From assembly GCA_002435785.1 (NCBI GenBank), contig DIUC01000017.1, forward strand, positions 33,575 to 97,574: a stretch of DNA of 64,000 bases. The letters run 5' to 3'. This document shows positions 17,384-26,239 of the stretch, one piece after another. Origin of the DNA: Saprospiraceae bacterium UBA6168. GTDB taxonomy: Bacteria > Bacteroidota > Bacteroidia > Chitinophagales > Saprospiraceae. Numbering within the stretch: position 1 is the first letter of the stretch; each line of letters opens with the position of its first letter. The position numbers were made by a program, and so were the translations under genes. The notes beneath the pieces were generated by a model. That model ran no database searches, was not told where the DNA came from, and was given only the letters and a program-made list of their open reading frames with translations.

Positions 17384-18613
17384 ATGGAAAATAAACATGT
17401 ATTTCCGGCCATAAAGATTGCCTTGATTTCCATGCTGCTCGTCAGGGCATTCATGCTCACTGCCCAACACACCATCATCGGTACGACGGACATCAATGCT
17501 TTCATCAAAAACGTTCCAGGCTTGCCATCCACCACCCCAGAAGCAGCAAGGCGTGCATACGGTGCCAATCCCTTGCAATCCGACCATGTTTCGATGGACA
17601 ATTTTTACAAACCCTTTGAGGAGAAAGTGGGAAGTCGAATCAAGGATTACCAAGATTTTGCGAAGCAAAGAATGCAGCAAGGCAATGCCACAGAAGCTGC
17701 GTACCGCCAGCAAACCGAAGCGATGGTGAACAGCAACCCCATCATTGCCAACATGGGCGGCTACGAAAAAGTCAGCCAGATGAGCGAGGCGGAAGCGAGG
17801 GCGGCAGCATTGAAGGCCACCGCACAGCACACTGCCGACCCCTTCGCCGCCAACGGCGTCCAATCTGCGGGCATGACGGCGCTGTACCAGAAAATCATCA
17901 GCGACCCGGCCTACGCCAAAAAGTTCGAGAAAATGAGCGAGGCCGAAAAGGAAGCCGAACTGCGCAAATACATGGCGAACGACAAGCCCGTTGCGATGAC
18001 GCCCGACCAAATGAAAGCCCGTGAAACCCAAATGGCCACGCAAAACAGGCAGGTGGAATTGATTCGCAACGCTCAGGAAATTCAGTTGAAACTAAGTGAT
18101 TTTATGCAAAAGGTAAGTGAAGTGTCAACCTCGTTTGGCCAAAAATTGCAGGAAATCGAGCAACAGGGCAGGACGCACGAGGCTATTTCCGCCGAGGTTC
18201 AAAAACGCTACGAAGCCATCCCGTTTGTGGAATTGGGCGAGTACGGCCGTGACCACGACCCCGAACTGGTTGGCCCACTGCGCATCGAAGAAGCAAAACT
18301 GCAACGGGAACGTGCCCAACAGGAGTTGAAGCTCAACGCCGTCGCCCTCGCCGATGTGGCGGGCCGCTACCAAATCCTCGTGTCGGAGTACCTCGATTAT
18401 GTCAAAAACAATGGCGACAAAATCTACGGCGGCACATCGGCGAAGGATATGATGGAAGGCACGAACACCGAGCAGCCATTGGTGTCCTTCGAGGCTGGGC
18501 TAATCGGGATTGCGCTCGAACTGAGCAAATATTCACGGGATTTGACGGCCAATGCAGCGCAGTGGGAAGCTAATTATTTGCAGACCATGCAAACGTATGG
18601 TGCTGGTAAATAA
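17384..18613 (+). CDS. Secreted helical protein of unknown function
   Basis: 409 residues from the ATG at 17384; the frame is open 29 codons further up, but that part is low-complexity spacer. A signal peptide (IALISMLLVRAFMLTAQ) is followed by long amphipathic, Ala/Glu/Gln-rich helices, including MSEAEARAAALKATA and KMSEAEKEAELRKYM, two copies of an MSEAE motif. No domain recognised. It lies 90 bp after the cytochrome gene and 41 bp before the cupin gene. Probably periplasmic. Confidence 0.7.
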   Translation: MENKHVFPAIKIALISMLLVRAFMLTAQHTIIGTTDINAFIKNVPGLPSTTPEAARRAYGANPLQSDHVSMDNFYKPFEEKVGSRIKDYQDFAKQRMQQGNATEAAYRQQTEAMVNSNPIIANMGGYEKVSQMSEAEARAAALKATAQHTADPFAANGVQSAGMTALYQKIISDPAYAKKFEKMSEAEKEAELRKYMANDKPVAMTPDQMKARETQMATQNRQVELIRNAQEIQLKLSDFMQKVSEVSTSFGQKLQEIEQQGRTHEAISAEVQKRYEAIPFVELGEYGRDHDPELVGPLRIEEAKLQRERAQQELKLNAVALADVAGRYQILVSEYLDYVKNNGDKIYGGTSAKDMMEGTNTEQPLVSFEAGLIGIALELSKYSRDLTANAAQWEANYLQTMQTYGAGK

Positions 18614-18654
18614 AAAAACAATTCAACAATTTAACTACCAAACAATTTAAAATC

Positions 18655-19263
18655 ATGCAATACCAATATCCGCACACCATCACAAACGGGGGTGGTGAAC
18701 TGCTCACATTTACTAGTCGTATCACAACCCTGACGGGCGACTGGCTCGAAGGCGAAAACCTCGTCCAACCGAATTCCGGGCCGCCCATGCACGTACACCA
18801 CCTTCAGGACGAACACCTGACGGTCGTCAAAGGGAAAATGGGCGTACAAGTGCTTGGCGAAGCGCCAAAATTCTTCGGCCCAGGCGAGGGCGCTACCTTC
18901 AAAGCGGGCGTTCCGCACAAGTTCTGGAACGCCGGCACCGAGCCGCTCCAATGCAGGGCTTGGGTGAAACCAGCCTACAACATGGAATACTTCCTGACAG
19001 AAATCTTCAAATCAACGGAAGCAAACGGTGGCAAACGCCCCGGCACTTTCGACGCAGCCTACCTCCTCGACCGCTACCAATCGGAGTACGACATGCTCGA
19101 AATTCCGAGCTTTGTGAAAAAAGTGGTTTTCCCAGTCGTGCTGTTCTTCGGAAAACTGCTGGGCATGCACCGGAAGTTCGAGGGGGCACCGGAGCCGATT
19201 CTTAACATTCGCCCCCAAGAAACAATTCAACAATTTAACAATTCAGCAATCCAAATAACGTGA
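18655..19263 (+). CDS. Cupin domain protein
   Basis: 202 residues. Cupin motif 1 is PPMHVHHLQDEHLTVVKG (H46, H48, E53) and motif 2 is GVPHKFWNAG, giving a metal site of three His and one Glu. The C-terminal part has a hydrophobic helix (FVKKVVFPVVLFFGKLLGM) that may touch the membrane. The stop overlaps the GTG start of the flavin monooxygenase gene, so the two probably work together, for example in oxidation of a small aromatic or polyketide; the substrate is unknown. Its last codons are made of the spacer-type sequence CAATTCAACAATTTAAC. Confidence 0.85.
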   Translation: MQYQYPHTITNGGGELLTFTSRITTLTGDWLEGENLVQPNSGPPMHVHHLQDEHLTVVKGKMGVQVLGEAPKFFGPGEGATFKAGVPHKFWNAGTEPLQCRAWVKPAYNMEYFLTEIFKSTEANGGKRPGTFDAAYLLDRYQSEYDMLEIPSFVKKVVFPVVLFFGKLLGMHRKFEGAPEPILNIRPQETIQQFNNSAIQIT

Positions 19264-20414
19264 AAATAAGCATCATTGGCGCAGGCATTGGTGGCCTAAC
19301 AACCGCCATTGCGCTGCGCAAATACCGACCAGACATTGAACTGGAAATCATCGAAGGCAGCCCGGAACTGAAGGCAGCGGGGGCGGGACTGGCACTTGCT
19401 GCCAATGCGATTGTCGCCTTCGACCACATCGGGGTGAAGCAGCAGGTGCTTGCGGTCAGCAATGTCCTCGAAGCTTTCCGCATCCTGGATGCCAAAGGGC
19501 GGGTGATTTCCCAAACGAACAACATTGCCATCAACCGCAATTTGGAGACCATCAGCAATTTCAGCGTTCACCGGGCGGACTTGCATCGGGTGTTGCTGGC
19601 GCAAATTCCTGACGTGCCGGTGCTCCTGAACCGGAAGGTCTGGGACTTCCGCTCGAACGGTAACGGGGAAGATATCCGCTTTGCCGATAGTTCGACTACT
19701 GCCACCGATTACGTGGTCGCCGCCGACGGCATCCACTCCATTTTCAGGGAAAAACTGCTGCCAAAAAGCAAGTTAAGGTACGCCGGATATACTTGCTGGC
19801 GGGGCATAACGGACCGTTTGCCCACGAATTTTGACCAAAAAGCTGCCTCCGAATCCTGGGGCCTTGGCAAGCGCTTTGGCATCGTGCCGCTCACGGATGG
19901 CAGGATTTACTGGTTTGCCTGCCTCAATGTGCCCAAAGAAAAAGACGAGGGCTGCGCTGCCATGGGAAAAAAGGAACTGCTCGAAACCTTTCATGGTTTT
20001 CATGCGCCAGTCTCCGAAATCATTGGCATGACCGAGCCCGATAAAATCCTTTGGAACGACATTCTCGATTTTGCGCCAGTCGAAAGATTTGCCTTCGGGC
20101 GGGTATTGCTGCTTGGCGATGCCGCCCACGCTACCACGCCAAACCTAGGACAGGGAGCCTGCCAGGCCATTGAAGATGCCGCAGTTTTGGGAAAGCTGTT
20201 GACCAAACACCAGCTACCAGAAGTAGCTTTCAAAGCCTTCGAGCAAATAAGGAAGGAGCGTACAAGGCTCATTGTCAACCGTTCCTGGCAGTTGGGCAAG
20301 GTAGCCCAGTTGTCGAACCCACTCTTGGCTGGGCTGCGCAATTTCGCCATGCGACTCGTGCCGGAAAGCGTGAACGAGCGGCAAGTGAAGGCGCTGCTGG
20401 ACGTTGAGTTTTAA
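19260..20414 (+). CDS. FAD-dependent monooxygenase
   Basis: 384 residues from a GTG start overlapping the cupin stop (GTGA). FAD-binding GAGIGGLTTAIALRK at the N-terminus, the DG motif VVAADGIHSIFREKL near 155, and the GD motif LLGDAAHATTPNLGQG near 286 place it with class A flavoprotein hydroxylases (salicylate hydroxylase/zeaxanthin epoxidase-like). NAD(P)H-dependent hydroxylation of a small organic substrate is expected. Length is normal. Confidence 0.92.
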   Translation: MKISIIGAGIGGLTTAIALRKYRPDIELEIIEGSPELKAAGAGLALAANAIVAFDHIGVKQQVLAVSNVLEAFRILDAKGRVISQTNNIAINRNLETISNFSVHRADLHRVLLAQIPDVPVLLNRKVWDFRSNGNGEDIRFADSSTTATDYVVAADGIHSIFREKLLPKSKLRYAGYTCWRGITDRLPTNFDQKAASESWGLGKRFGIVPLTDGRIYWFACLNVPKEKDEGCAAMGKKELLETFHGFHAPVSEIIGMTEPDKILWNDILDFAPVERFAFGRVLLLGDAAHATTPNLGQGACQAIEDAAVLGKLLTKHQLPEVAFKAFEQIRKERTRLIVNRSWQLGKVAQLSNPLLAGLRNFAMRLVPESVNERQVKALLDVEF

Positions 20415-20456
20415 AATTGTCCAGCGCTTTTCCGAAATCCGAAATAAGTATTTACC

Positions 20457-20522
20457 ATGAAAACAACCCCGCCGATGCCACTGGGCAGCATCAGCGAGCA
20501 GGGGATTTATTGCCCGGTCTAA
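20457..20522 (+). CDS. Possible 21-residue peptide
   Basis: A micro-frame MKTTPPMPLGSISEQGIYCPV lies 42 bp after the monooxygenase gene. Nothing supports it beyond the start codon and its tandem position before a second micro-frame. Confidence 0.2.
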   Translation: MKTTPPMPLGSISEQGIYCPV

Positions 20523-20534
20523 AATCACCCGACT

Positions 20535-20630
20535 ATGTTTAACTTAAAAAATCATCGAATCATGATGGCGATTGCCTGGGGCGTCGTGTTCTTGGCGGCC
20601 TTCACGCTTGTCGTTTCGATGCTGCCGTAG
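20535..20630 (+). CDS. Possible 31-residue single-span membrane peptide
   Basis: MFNLKNHRIMMAIAWGVVFL and then AAFTLVVSMLP: a charged N-terminus followed by one ideal membrane helix. It begins 12 bp after the 21-residue frame. Such short single-pass peptides are real in many bacteria, but no family was recognised. Confidence 0.4.
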   Translation: MFNLKNHRIMMAIAWGVVFLAAFTLVVSMLP

Positions 20631-20937
20631 CTTGTTGCTGCGATTGGCATTTCCTAAAATAAGTATGCAGGGACGAAAAGTCAACCTTTTCAAACCTGCA
20701 TATCTTTTTTGAGAAAAGCATCAAAACTACTCCCACACTTTCAAGAACTGCCCATAAGCTGGCATCCCCGTCTCCTCACCTATCGTCACCACGTTGCAGC
20801 TCCATCGAGTGTACGAGCCTACCCTGCTGGTCGTAGAAATGCAGTGAGGCAGCTTGCGCCTTTGGCTAAAACAGGTCAAAATGCAATTGGTACTTGGCCG
20901 TGCTTGGGTCTTAATGTAAACAACTTTCTAAAGTGAC

Positions 20938-20976
20938 AAAAAAAAAGCCTTGCAAATCAATGACTTGCAAGGCTTT
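20938..20976 (-). terminator. Terminator of the tRNA-Thr transcript
   Basis: Arms AAAGCCTTGCAA (20944-20955) and TTGCAAGGCTTT (20965-20976) form a perfect 12-bp stem. Read on the minus strand it is followed by nine Ts, 66 bp after the tRNA 3' end. Confidence 0.85.
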
Positions 20977-21041
20977 CAGTCGGGGTGTCAGGATTGGTAC
21001 AGGCATTTTGAACAAACACCCAAAAACCGAAAATCGAAGTG

Positions 21042-21114
<73 letters not shown>

Positions 21115-21150
21115 AATTTTTTCTGGTGTCCTGTTCCATTGAACGGGGCG

Positions 21151-21182
21151 CAAATTTATGCTTTCTTTTTGCAGAATGGCAA
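21151..21182 (-). promoter_or_regulatory. Promoter of tRNA-Thr
   Basis: Minus-strand TAAATTTG (21158-21151) is an exact TAnnTTTG -7 element, and TTG (21182-21180) lies 21 bp further up as the -33 element, 37 bp before the tRNA 5' end. Confidence 0.6.
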
Positions 21183-21310
21183 GGGCCTTTTCCATTTTCT
21201 TGCGGTGACTTTTACGGGGGAAATGGATTCTGGTTTCGCCCTATCTGCGAAAAAAAGCAATGACTTGGTAATCAAGATTTTAGGCAGACTGGGTCTCAAA
21301 AACCCAGTAC

Positions 21311-21341
21311 AAAAAAACCACCCTCCATGATGGAAAGGTGG
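21311..21341 (-). terminator. Terminator after the GIN-domain gene
   Basis: The minus-strand hairpin with arms CCACC-TCCAT and ATGGA-GGTGG is followed by seven Ts, 36 bp after the stop at 21377. Confidence 0.75.
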
Positions 21342-21376
21342 CCACACATTTAAACATTTAGTAGGAAGGATTTACA

Positions 21377-22108
21377 CTACTTCGGCATGACTTCACCGCT
21401 GCCACTGACCTTCGAGCGGACACTGGGCCGGCCCTTGTAATAGACGTCCCCACTGCCAGCAATGGCCACTTCGAGCGAATCGCTGACGCTGACGGAGGAA
21501 TTGCCGGACCCGGAAATCTTGACTTCACAGGTGCGGGCGCTCAGGTCAAAGGCTTTTATGTCGCCGCTCCCACTGATTTTCATGTTGCTGCCCTCGGTGG
21601 TGCCAGCAAGGTGCATGTTGCCACTGCCGCTGATGGCCACGTTGAGGTGCTTGGTGTCGGCATCGAGCTTGATGTTGCCGCTGCCACTGATGCTCAGGGA
21701 GAGGTTGGCCAGGTTGGTGAACCTGCTTTCGCCAAGGATGGAGCCAGAGCCGCTGATGCTCAAGTCCTTGAGGTCTTTCACGGTTACCCATATTTTCACG
21801 GGTTCGTGCTTCCTGACGTTCCTGTCAAAACCAATTTTCCACACCCCGTTCTTTACCTCTTTTTTCAGGTTGTCAATGATGTTTTGTTGAGCCTCCACCT
21901 TAACGGATTGGGTGCTGCCCTGCCGAATCATCACATCGGCGGCAATGCCCAATGCAAGCCCGTCGAATATGTCCAAGTCAAGGGTTTGGGTGACCCTTGG
22001 CCCGGTACCGTTCATGCCGGGGCCTGAGGACCAGTTTTGTGCCGTGGCACCGGAAGCAACAAGGAGGATGGCGAATAGGCCAATTGCGGAAGAAATCGTT
22101 GATTTCAT
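21377..22108 (-). CDS. Secreted GIN-domain (DUF2807) protein
   Basis: 243 residues. Signal peptide MKSTISSAIGLFAILLVASG-ATAQ, then the head GIN domain: a right-handed beta solenoid built from repeated ISGSG turns, of which I count seven to eight (ISGSGSI, ISGSGNI, ISGSGNM, ISGSGDI, ISGSGNS, IAGSGDV, VSGSGEV) at ~20-residue spacing. Such proteins are exported or cell-surface; the function is unknown, though related domains occur in adhesins. Single gene with its own terminator. Confidence 0.9.
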   Translation of the reverse strand: MKSTISSAIGLFAILLVASGATAQNWSSGPGMNGTGPRVTQTLDLDIFDGLALGIAADVMIRQGSTQSVKVEAQQNIIDNLKKEVKNGVWKIGFDRNVRKHEPVKIWVTVKDLKDLSISGSGSILGESRFTNLANLSLSISGSGNIKLDADTKHLNVAISGSGNMHLAGTTEGSNMKISGSGDIKAFDLSARTCEVKISGSGNSSVSVSDSLEVAIAGSGDVYYKGRPSVRSKVSGSGEVMPK

Positions 22109-22178
22109 GTCTGTCGTTTTTATTGGTGAAAGATTTTTGGTGTTGGAGCGGCTCAGTAACGTGTAAAAGATAACTTGT

Positions 22179-22257
22179 TTAGAAGGTTTAGAGGGGTTTA
22201 GAGGAGTTTAGAAGGTTTAGCTTTAAACCTGCTAAACTTCTTTAAACCTGCTAAACC
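22179..22257. repeat. GGTTTAGA low-complexity array with inverted arm
   Basis: GTTTAGAAG/GTTTAGAGG units to about 22220 are followed by inverted CTAAAC units (AAACCTGCTAAAC twice). The layout (tandem arm plus inverted arm) is the same as at 14325-14470, and both share GGTTTAG/CTAAACC. Confidence 0.75.
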
Positions 22258-22320
22258 AAAACTTCACAACTGCTTCATAATGACACCGCATCAGGGCGGA
22301 TAGTTGCTTTTTGGCACGAG

Positions 22321-22362
22321 AAAAAGCCCATATTGTGCAACACAATATGGGCTTTTTTTTTT
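22321..22362 (-). terminator. Strong terminator after the RlpA gene
   Basis: Arms AAAGCCCATATTGTG and CACAATATGGGCTTT with a CAA loop; A-run on the left and T-run on the right make it usable on both strands. It ends the RlpA transcript (stop at 22388). Confidence 0.88.
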
Positions 22363-22387
22363 CGGGCGCTTTTGAAGGAAGACGTGC

Positions 22388-23332
22388 CTAATTTTTTGAG
22401 CCCATGGTGGCCAAATCAACGATAAAGCCGTCCATTTTTTTCCGCTTTTTCAGGTTGTCCTTGTAGCTGTTGGCCTCCGCCTCTGTCGGGAAAGAACCAA
22501 GTATTACTTTGTACATCAGTTCGCCCTTTGGGTTTTTCTGGACGCTGACCAAGATGGAAGAAAACCAATCTTCCTGCAATTCGGCGATTTTTTTGAACAA
22601 AGCCTCCTGCGTGGAGAGCACTGCCACCTGGACGCCATAGCCCTTCTTCTCCGGCTTCCTCAACTGGATTTCAAAAAGGTCGTAAGCCTCGAAATCGCTG
22701 CCTTTTAAAAGTACCGACGTGCTGGTGGCCTCCTTTTTCACCGCTTTTTCGGGAGCTGGCTTTGCCTTTGGCTCTTCCTTTACAGCCACTGGTTTGGTGG
22801 TGGCGGCGACCGATTTTTCGGTGGTGGTTGGCTTCTCCACCTTAGCCTCCACCGGCTTGCTGGCTGGCTCCTCTTTTTTGGGCGTATCGGTTTTTACTAT
22901 TGCAACCTCCGTTGAGGCTGGTTTTGGCTTTTCCTCCACCCGTTTGGGAGCCTCCGCAATGGCTTCGGTAGGCTCGGCTTGCTTCACCAACTCTACTTTT
23001 ACCCTCGTTGAACCATCAGGTACCAAACCAATTGCATCGGCGGCGGCCTTGGATATCTCCACTACCCTACCGCTGATGAACGGCCCACGGTCGGTCACCC
23101 GAACCTGCACGGACTTGTTGTTGTCGAGGCGGGTTACTCTCAGCATGGTGCCATAGGGATAGGTCTTGTGGGCGCAGGTCAGCTTGCCTTTGTCGTACAG
23201 CTCGCCGCTGGCCGTTGGTTTTCCGTGGAACAGGTCGGAATAATAGGACGCAAGGCCAAACTCTTCATCCTGTGCCAGCAGGCTGGTGGTGAAAAGCAGG
23301 TTGAGCATCAAGATTTTTACTAAATTTTTCAT
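22388..23332 (-). CDS. rlpA: RlpA-like septal protein with SPOR domain
   Basis: 314 residues. Signal peptide, then a double-psi beta-barrel (FGLASYYSDLFHGKPTASGE ... VRVTDRGPF-SGRVVEISKAAA, ~25-115) that in RlpA acts as a lytic transglycosylase on peptidoglycan glycans lacking stem peptides; the catalytic aspartate is the one in VTDRGPF. A Pro/Lys/Glu/Ala/Thr-rich linker (~120-215) leads to a C-terminal SPOR domain (YGVQVAVLS ... YKVILGSFPTEAEANSYKDNL) that binds denuded septal peptidoglycan. Exported. Confidence 0.93.
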   Translation of the reverse strand: MKNLVKILMLNLLFTTSLLAQDEEFGLASYYSDLFHGKPTASGELYDKGKLTCAHKTYPYGTMLRVTRLDNNKSVQVRVTDRGPFISGRVVEISKAAADAIGLVPDGSTRVKVELVKQAEPTEAIAEAPKRVEEKPKPASTEVAIVKTDTPKKEEPASKPVEAKVEKPTTTEKSVAATTKPVAVKEEPKAKPAPEKAVKKEATSTSVLLKGSDFEAYDLFEIQLRKPEKKGYGVQVAVLSTQEALFKKIAELQEDWFSSILVSVQKNPKGELMYKVILGSFPTEAEANSYKDNLKKRKKMDGFIVDLATMGSKN

Positions 23333-23578
23333 GGTACGTTTAGTTTAAAAAAAGGTACGGCTCCTCTCATTGCATTGGTTTTCAGCGAATTACGATGCCA
23401 GGGAAGCCGTGAAATTTCATGGTTAAAGTTAATGATTATTGTTTGGTTGTTCTAAAAGCAGTGTACAAGGGAGCAAATTCAGTTGAATTCTCTGACAAAA
23501 TAACCACATTTCCACAAAAGCCGCAAATGTATTTTGGCCACAGGCAATTGAGTATCAGTGCTTTCAATGCCGAAGTTG

Positions 23579-23587
23579 TAACTTTGC
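23579..23587 (+). promoter_or_regulatory. -7 element supporting the mnmA start
   Basis: TAACTTTGC matches TAnnTTTG(C) 111 bp before the ATG at 23698. If used, transcription begins downstream of the earlier in-frame ATG at 23419 and excludes the 93-codon N-terminal extension. No good -33 TTG at the usual distance. Confidence 0.4.
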
Positions 23588-23697
23588 GGGGGGTTAGGTT
23601 GTTCAGTTTGCACAATTTTTCAACCCTTATTTTCATCCTATCGTGGGCAGGATTCCTGATTCGGCCAGCGTTTGGGCAATCTTTTTTCAAGAAAAAA

Positions 23698-24789
23698 ATG
23701 AGTAAGCACGGTAGAGTTTTGGTAGCCATGAGCGGCGGCATTGACAGCACGGTAACGGCCATGCTCATGCACGAGGAGGGCTACGAGGTCGTCGGCATCA
23801 CCATGAAAACCTGGGACTACGCCTCTTCTGGCGGTTCCCACAAAGAGACGGGCTGCTGCAGCCTCGACTCCATCAACGACGCTCGGAAAGTGGCCGTGGA
23901 CATGAAGTTCCACCATTTTATCGTGGACATCCGGGAGGAGTTTGGCGATTACGTGATTGACAATTTCGTGGAAGAGTACATGGCCGGTCGCACCCCGAAC
24001 CCTTGCGTGCTCTGCAACACACATATAAAATGGAGCGCCCTGCTCAAACGGGCCGATACCCTCGATTGTGAGTTCATCGCCACGGGCCATTACGCCATCA
24101 ACAACCAACAGGATGGCAGGCATTTCGTATCAAAGGCAAAGGACAGCCAAAAGGACCAGTCCTATGTGCTTTGGGGCCTGAGCCAGGAGTGCCTGCGCCG
24201 CAGCCGCTTTCCGCTCGGCGGCCTGACAAAGCCGGAGGTGCGCCAAATTGCCTTCGATAGGGGCTATGACGAGCTGTCGAAAAAGAGCGAGAGCTACGAA
24301 ATCTGCTTTGTGCCGGACAACGACTACCGGGGCTTCCTCAAGCGCCGGGTGGACGGGCTGGAGGAGCGAGTGGCTGGCGGAAAGTTTGTCAATGCAAATG
24401 GGGAGGTCCTGGGCGAGCACGAGGGCTACCCTTTTTACACCATTGGCCAGCGGAAGGGGCTGGGCATCGCCTTCGGGCAGCCGATGTTCGTGGCGGAGAT
24501 TCGACCGGAGACCAACACGGTGGTGCTGGGTACCGAAGACGAACTCATCCGCAACAGCATGAGGGTCGGACAGGTGAACCTGATGAAGTACGCCGAAATA
24601 CCCGATGGCATGGAGGCCGTGACCAAGGTCCGCTACCGTGACAATGGCACTCATAGCTTGCTCCGCAATGCGGATGACGGCATCGTGAAAGTGGATTTCC
24701 TGGCAAATGTAAAGGGCATTGCTCCTGGCCAGTCCGCCGTTTTTTACGAAAACGACGACGTGATTGGCGGCGGGGTCATCTATCGTTAA
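23698..24789 (+). CDS. mnmA: tRNA-specific 2-thiouridylase MnmA
   Basis: 363 residues from the ATG at 23698, the length of the family; the frame is open to 23419, but the extra residues match nothing. PP-loop SGGIDS (12-17), catalytic C103 in PNPCVLCN and C203 in SYEICFVPDNDYRGF, central domain HYAINNQQDG... and C-terminal barrel YTIGQRKGLGI. It adds sulphur to U34 of Lys, Glu and Gln tRNAs in the cytoplasm. A lipoprotein gene and rimM follow closely on the same strand. Confidence 0.97.
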   Translation: MSKHGRVLVAMSGGIDSTVTAMLMHEEGYEVVGITMKTWDYASSGGSHKETGCCSLDSINDARKVAVDMKFHHFIVDIREEFGDYVIDNFVEEYMAGRTPNPCVLCNTHIKWSALLKRADTLDCEFIATGHYAINNQQDGRHFVSKAKDSQKDQSYVLWGLSQECLRRSRFPLGGLTKPEVRQIAFDRGYDELSKKSESYEICFVPDNDYRGFLKRRVDGLEERVAGGKFVNANGEVLGEHEGYPFYTIGQRKGLGIAFGQPMFVAEIRPETNTVVLGTEDELIRNSMRVGQVNLMKYAEIPDGMEAVTKVRYRDNGTHSLLRNADDGIVKVDFLANVKGIAPGQSAVFYENDDVIGGGVIYR

Positions 24790-24810
24790 CAACTTGATTG
24801 TCAATTTTTT

Positions 24811-25575
24811 ATGAAAACAATTGCCGCAAACAACCTGAGAAAGCTAATGGCGCCCTGCGTCTTGGCTGCGCTTTTATTGCCAGCTTGTAAGGAGGAGGCC
24901 GATGATTACAAAACCGAGGCAGGGCTGGCGTATTATCCGCTTGAAGTCGGCAAGTTCATCGAGTACCAAGTGGATTCCACCATCTTCGACCCGAACGGCG
25001 AAGCCACGGTTTTCAGCACCACCACCTTTGTCAAAGAGGAAATCATAGACACCTTGACCGACAATATTGGCAATATCCTATACAAAATCGAGCGCTTTGA
25101 GCGCACCGCCGACAGCTTGCCTTGGAACATCAAGAAAGTGCTTACGGTATCGGTACAAGGCAACCAAGCCATCCGAACGGAAGACAACCTGCGCTTTGTC
25201 AAACTCACTTTTCCGGTCAAAAAAGGAGTAAGCTGGGACGGCAACATTCATTTCAATAACGGCCTTATTGTCGTGTTGGAGGGAGAGACATTAGAGATGT
25301 TCAAAGGCTGGAAGTACCGCACCAAGACAGCCAACGAACCCGCCAACGTTGGTGATTTTCAGTTCGCCGAAACCGTCACGGTGGAAGAGGCCAATAACGA
25401 AAACCTGATAGAACTCCGGCGCTCCTCGGCCATTTATGCCAAGGATATTGGGTTGGTTTACAGGGAGTTGTGGATTTTGGACACCCAGTGCATAGACGAT
25501 TGCATTGGCAAAACCTGGGAAGAAAAGGCGGAGAAGGGCTTTATTTTGAGACAAACCATCCTTAAACACAACTGA
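24811..25575 (+). CDS. Hypothetical lipoprotein
   Basis: 254 residues. N-terminal signal with lipobox LLLPAC (C26), followed by acidic KEEADD. The remainder is beta-rich (YYPLEVGKFIEYQVDSTIFD, FAETVTVEEANNENL, VYRELWILDTQC) and of a type often found as an unnamed lipoprotein in Bacteroidota. It begins 21 bp after mnmA and its TGA shares an A with the rimM ATG, so it is co-transcribed with two RNA-maturation genes although its own role is likely in the envelope. Confidence 0.8.
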   Translation: MKTIAANNLRKLMAPCVLAALLLPACKEEADDYKTEAGLAYYPLEVGKFIEYQVDSTIFDPNGEATVFSTTTFVKEEIIDTLTDNIGNILYKIERFERTADSLPWNIKKVLTVSVQGNQAIRTEDNLRFVKLTFPVKKGVSWDGNIHFNNGLIVVLEGETLEMFKGWKYRTKTANEPANVGDFQFAETVTVEEANNENLIELRRSSAIYAKDIGLVYRELWILDTQCIDDCIGKTWEEKAEKGFILRQTILKHN

Positions 25576-26090
25576 TGACGGACAAACTTATTGGGGTTGG
25601 GTTCACGACCAAAACGCATGGCGCCCAGGGCGAATTGAAAATCACGGTAAAGGAGGAATACCTCGATGATTTTGCAAATGCCGATGTCGTGTTCATCAAT
25701 GTACAAGGCAAGCCGCTGCCATTTTTCATCGAAAACCTGCGGGATGCGGGCGACCTCTTGCTCAAAATCGAAGAGGTGGACTCCCCTGCCGAAGCCAAAA
25801 ACCTGACATCCAAGGAGCTTTTTCTCCGGGAAAAGGACATCAAAATCATCAAACAGGCTGGTGAAGTGCTGACTTTTGAACTGCTGGTCGGTTACGAGCT
25901 TTTCGATGAGCAAACTGGCAGCATCGGCAAAATCGAGGCAGTGGAAGCCATGCCAACCCAGCACCTGGCCATTGTGGAGCATGAGGGCCGGGAGGTCTTT
26001 ATCCCGCTGCACACCCAGATGGTGGTCGAATTGGACGAAAAAGGTAAGCGAATCGTGCTGCGCCTTCCAGAGGGGTTGCTCGACCTTTGA
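25575..26090 (+). CDS. rimM: Ribosome maturation factor RimM
   Basis: 171 residues. N-terminal RimM beta-barrel (LIGVGFTTKTHGAQGELKI) and C-terminal PRC-barrel (ELLVGYELFDEQTGSIGKIE ... EVFIPLHTQMVVELDEKGKR). It binds the 30S head and S19 during 16S rRNA maturation. The usual partners rpsP and trmD are not next to it. Its ATG overlaps the preceding lipoprotein stop (TGATG). Confidence 0.95.
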   Translation: MTDKLIGVGFTTKTHGAQGELKITVKEEYLDDFANADVVFINVQGKPLPFFIENLRDAGDLLLKIEEVDSPAEAKNLTSKELFLREKDIKIIKQAGEVLTFELLVGYELFDEQTGSIGKIEAVEAMPTQHLAIVEHEGREVFIPLHTQMVVELDEKGKRIVLRLPEGLLDL

Positions 26091-26239
26091 TTCGCCCCAC
26101 CCTATTTAAGTTCGCAGTTCGGCAGTTGGCAGTTGGCAATCAGTAGGTGGGCAGTCACAGGATGACAGCAAAAAGGCAGTCCACCGATTACGATGGCTGC
26201 CATTTGTTCTCATTTAACTTCTGGAATTTTTCTTCGAAG

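Noticed and set aside
23419..23697. N-terminal extension of MnmA
   Set aside because: Family members start at the SGGIDS region; a -7 promoter element lies inside the extension.
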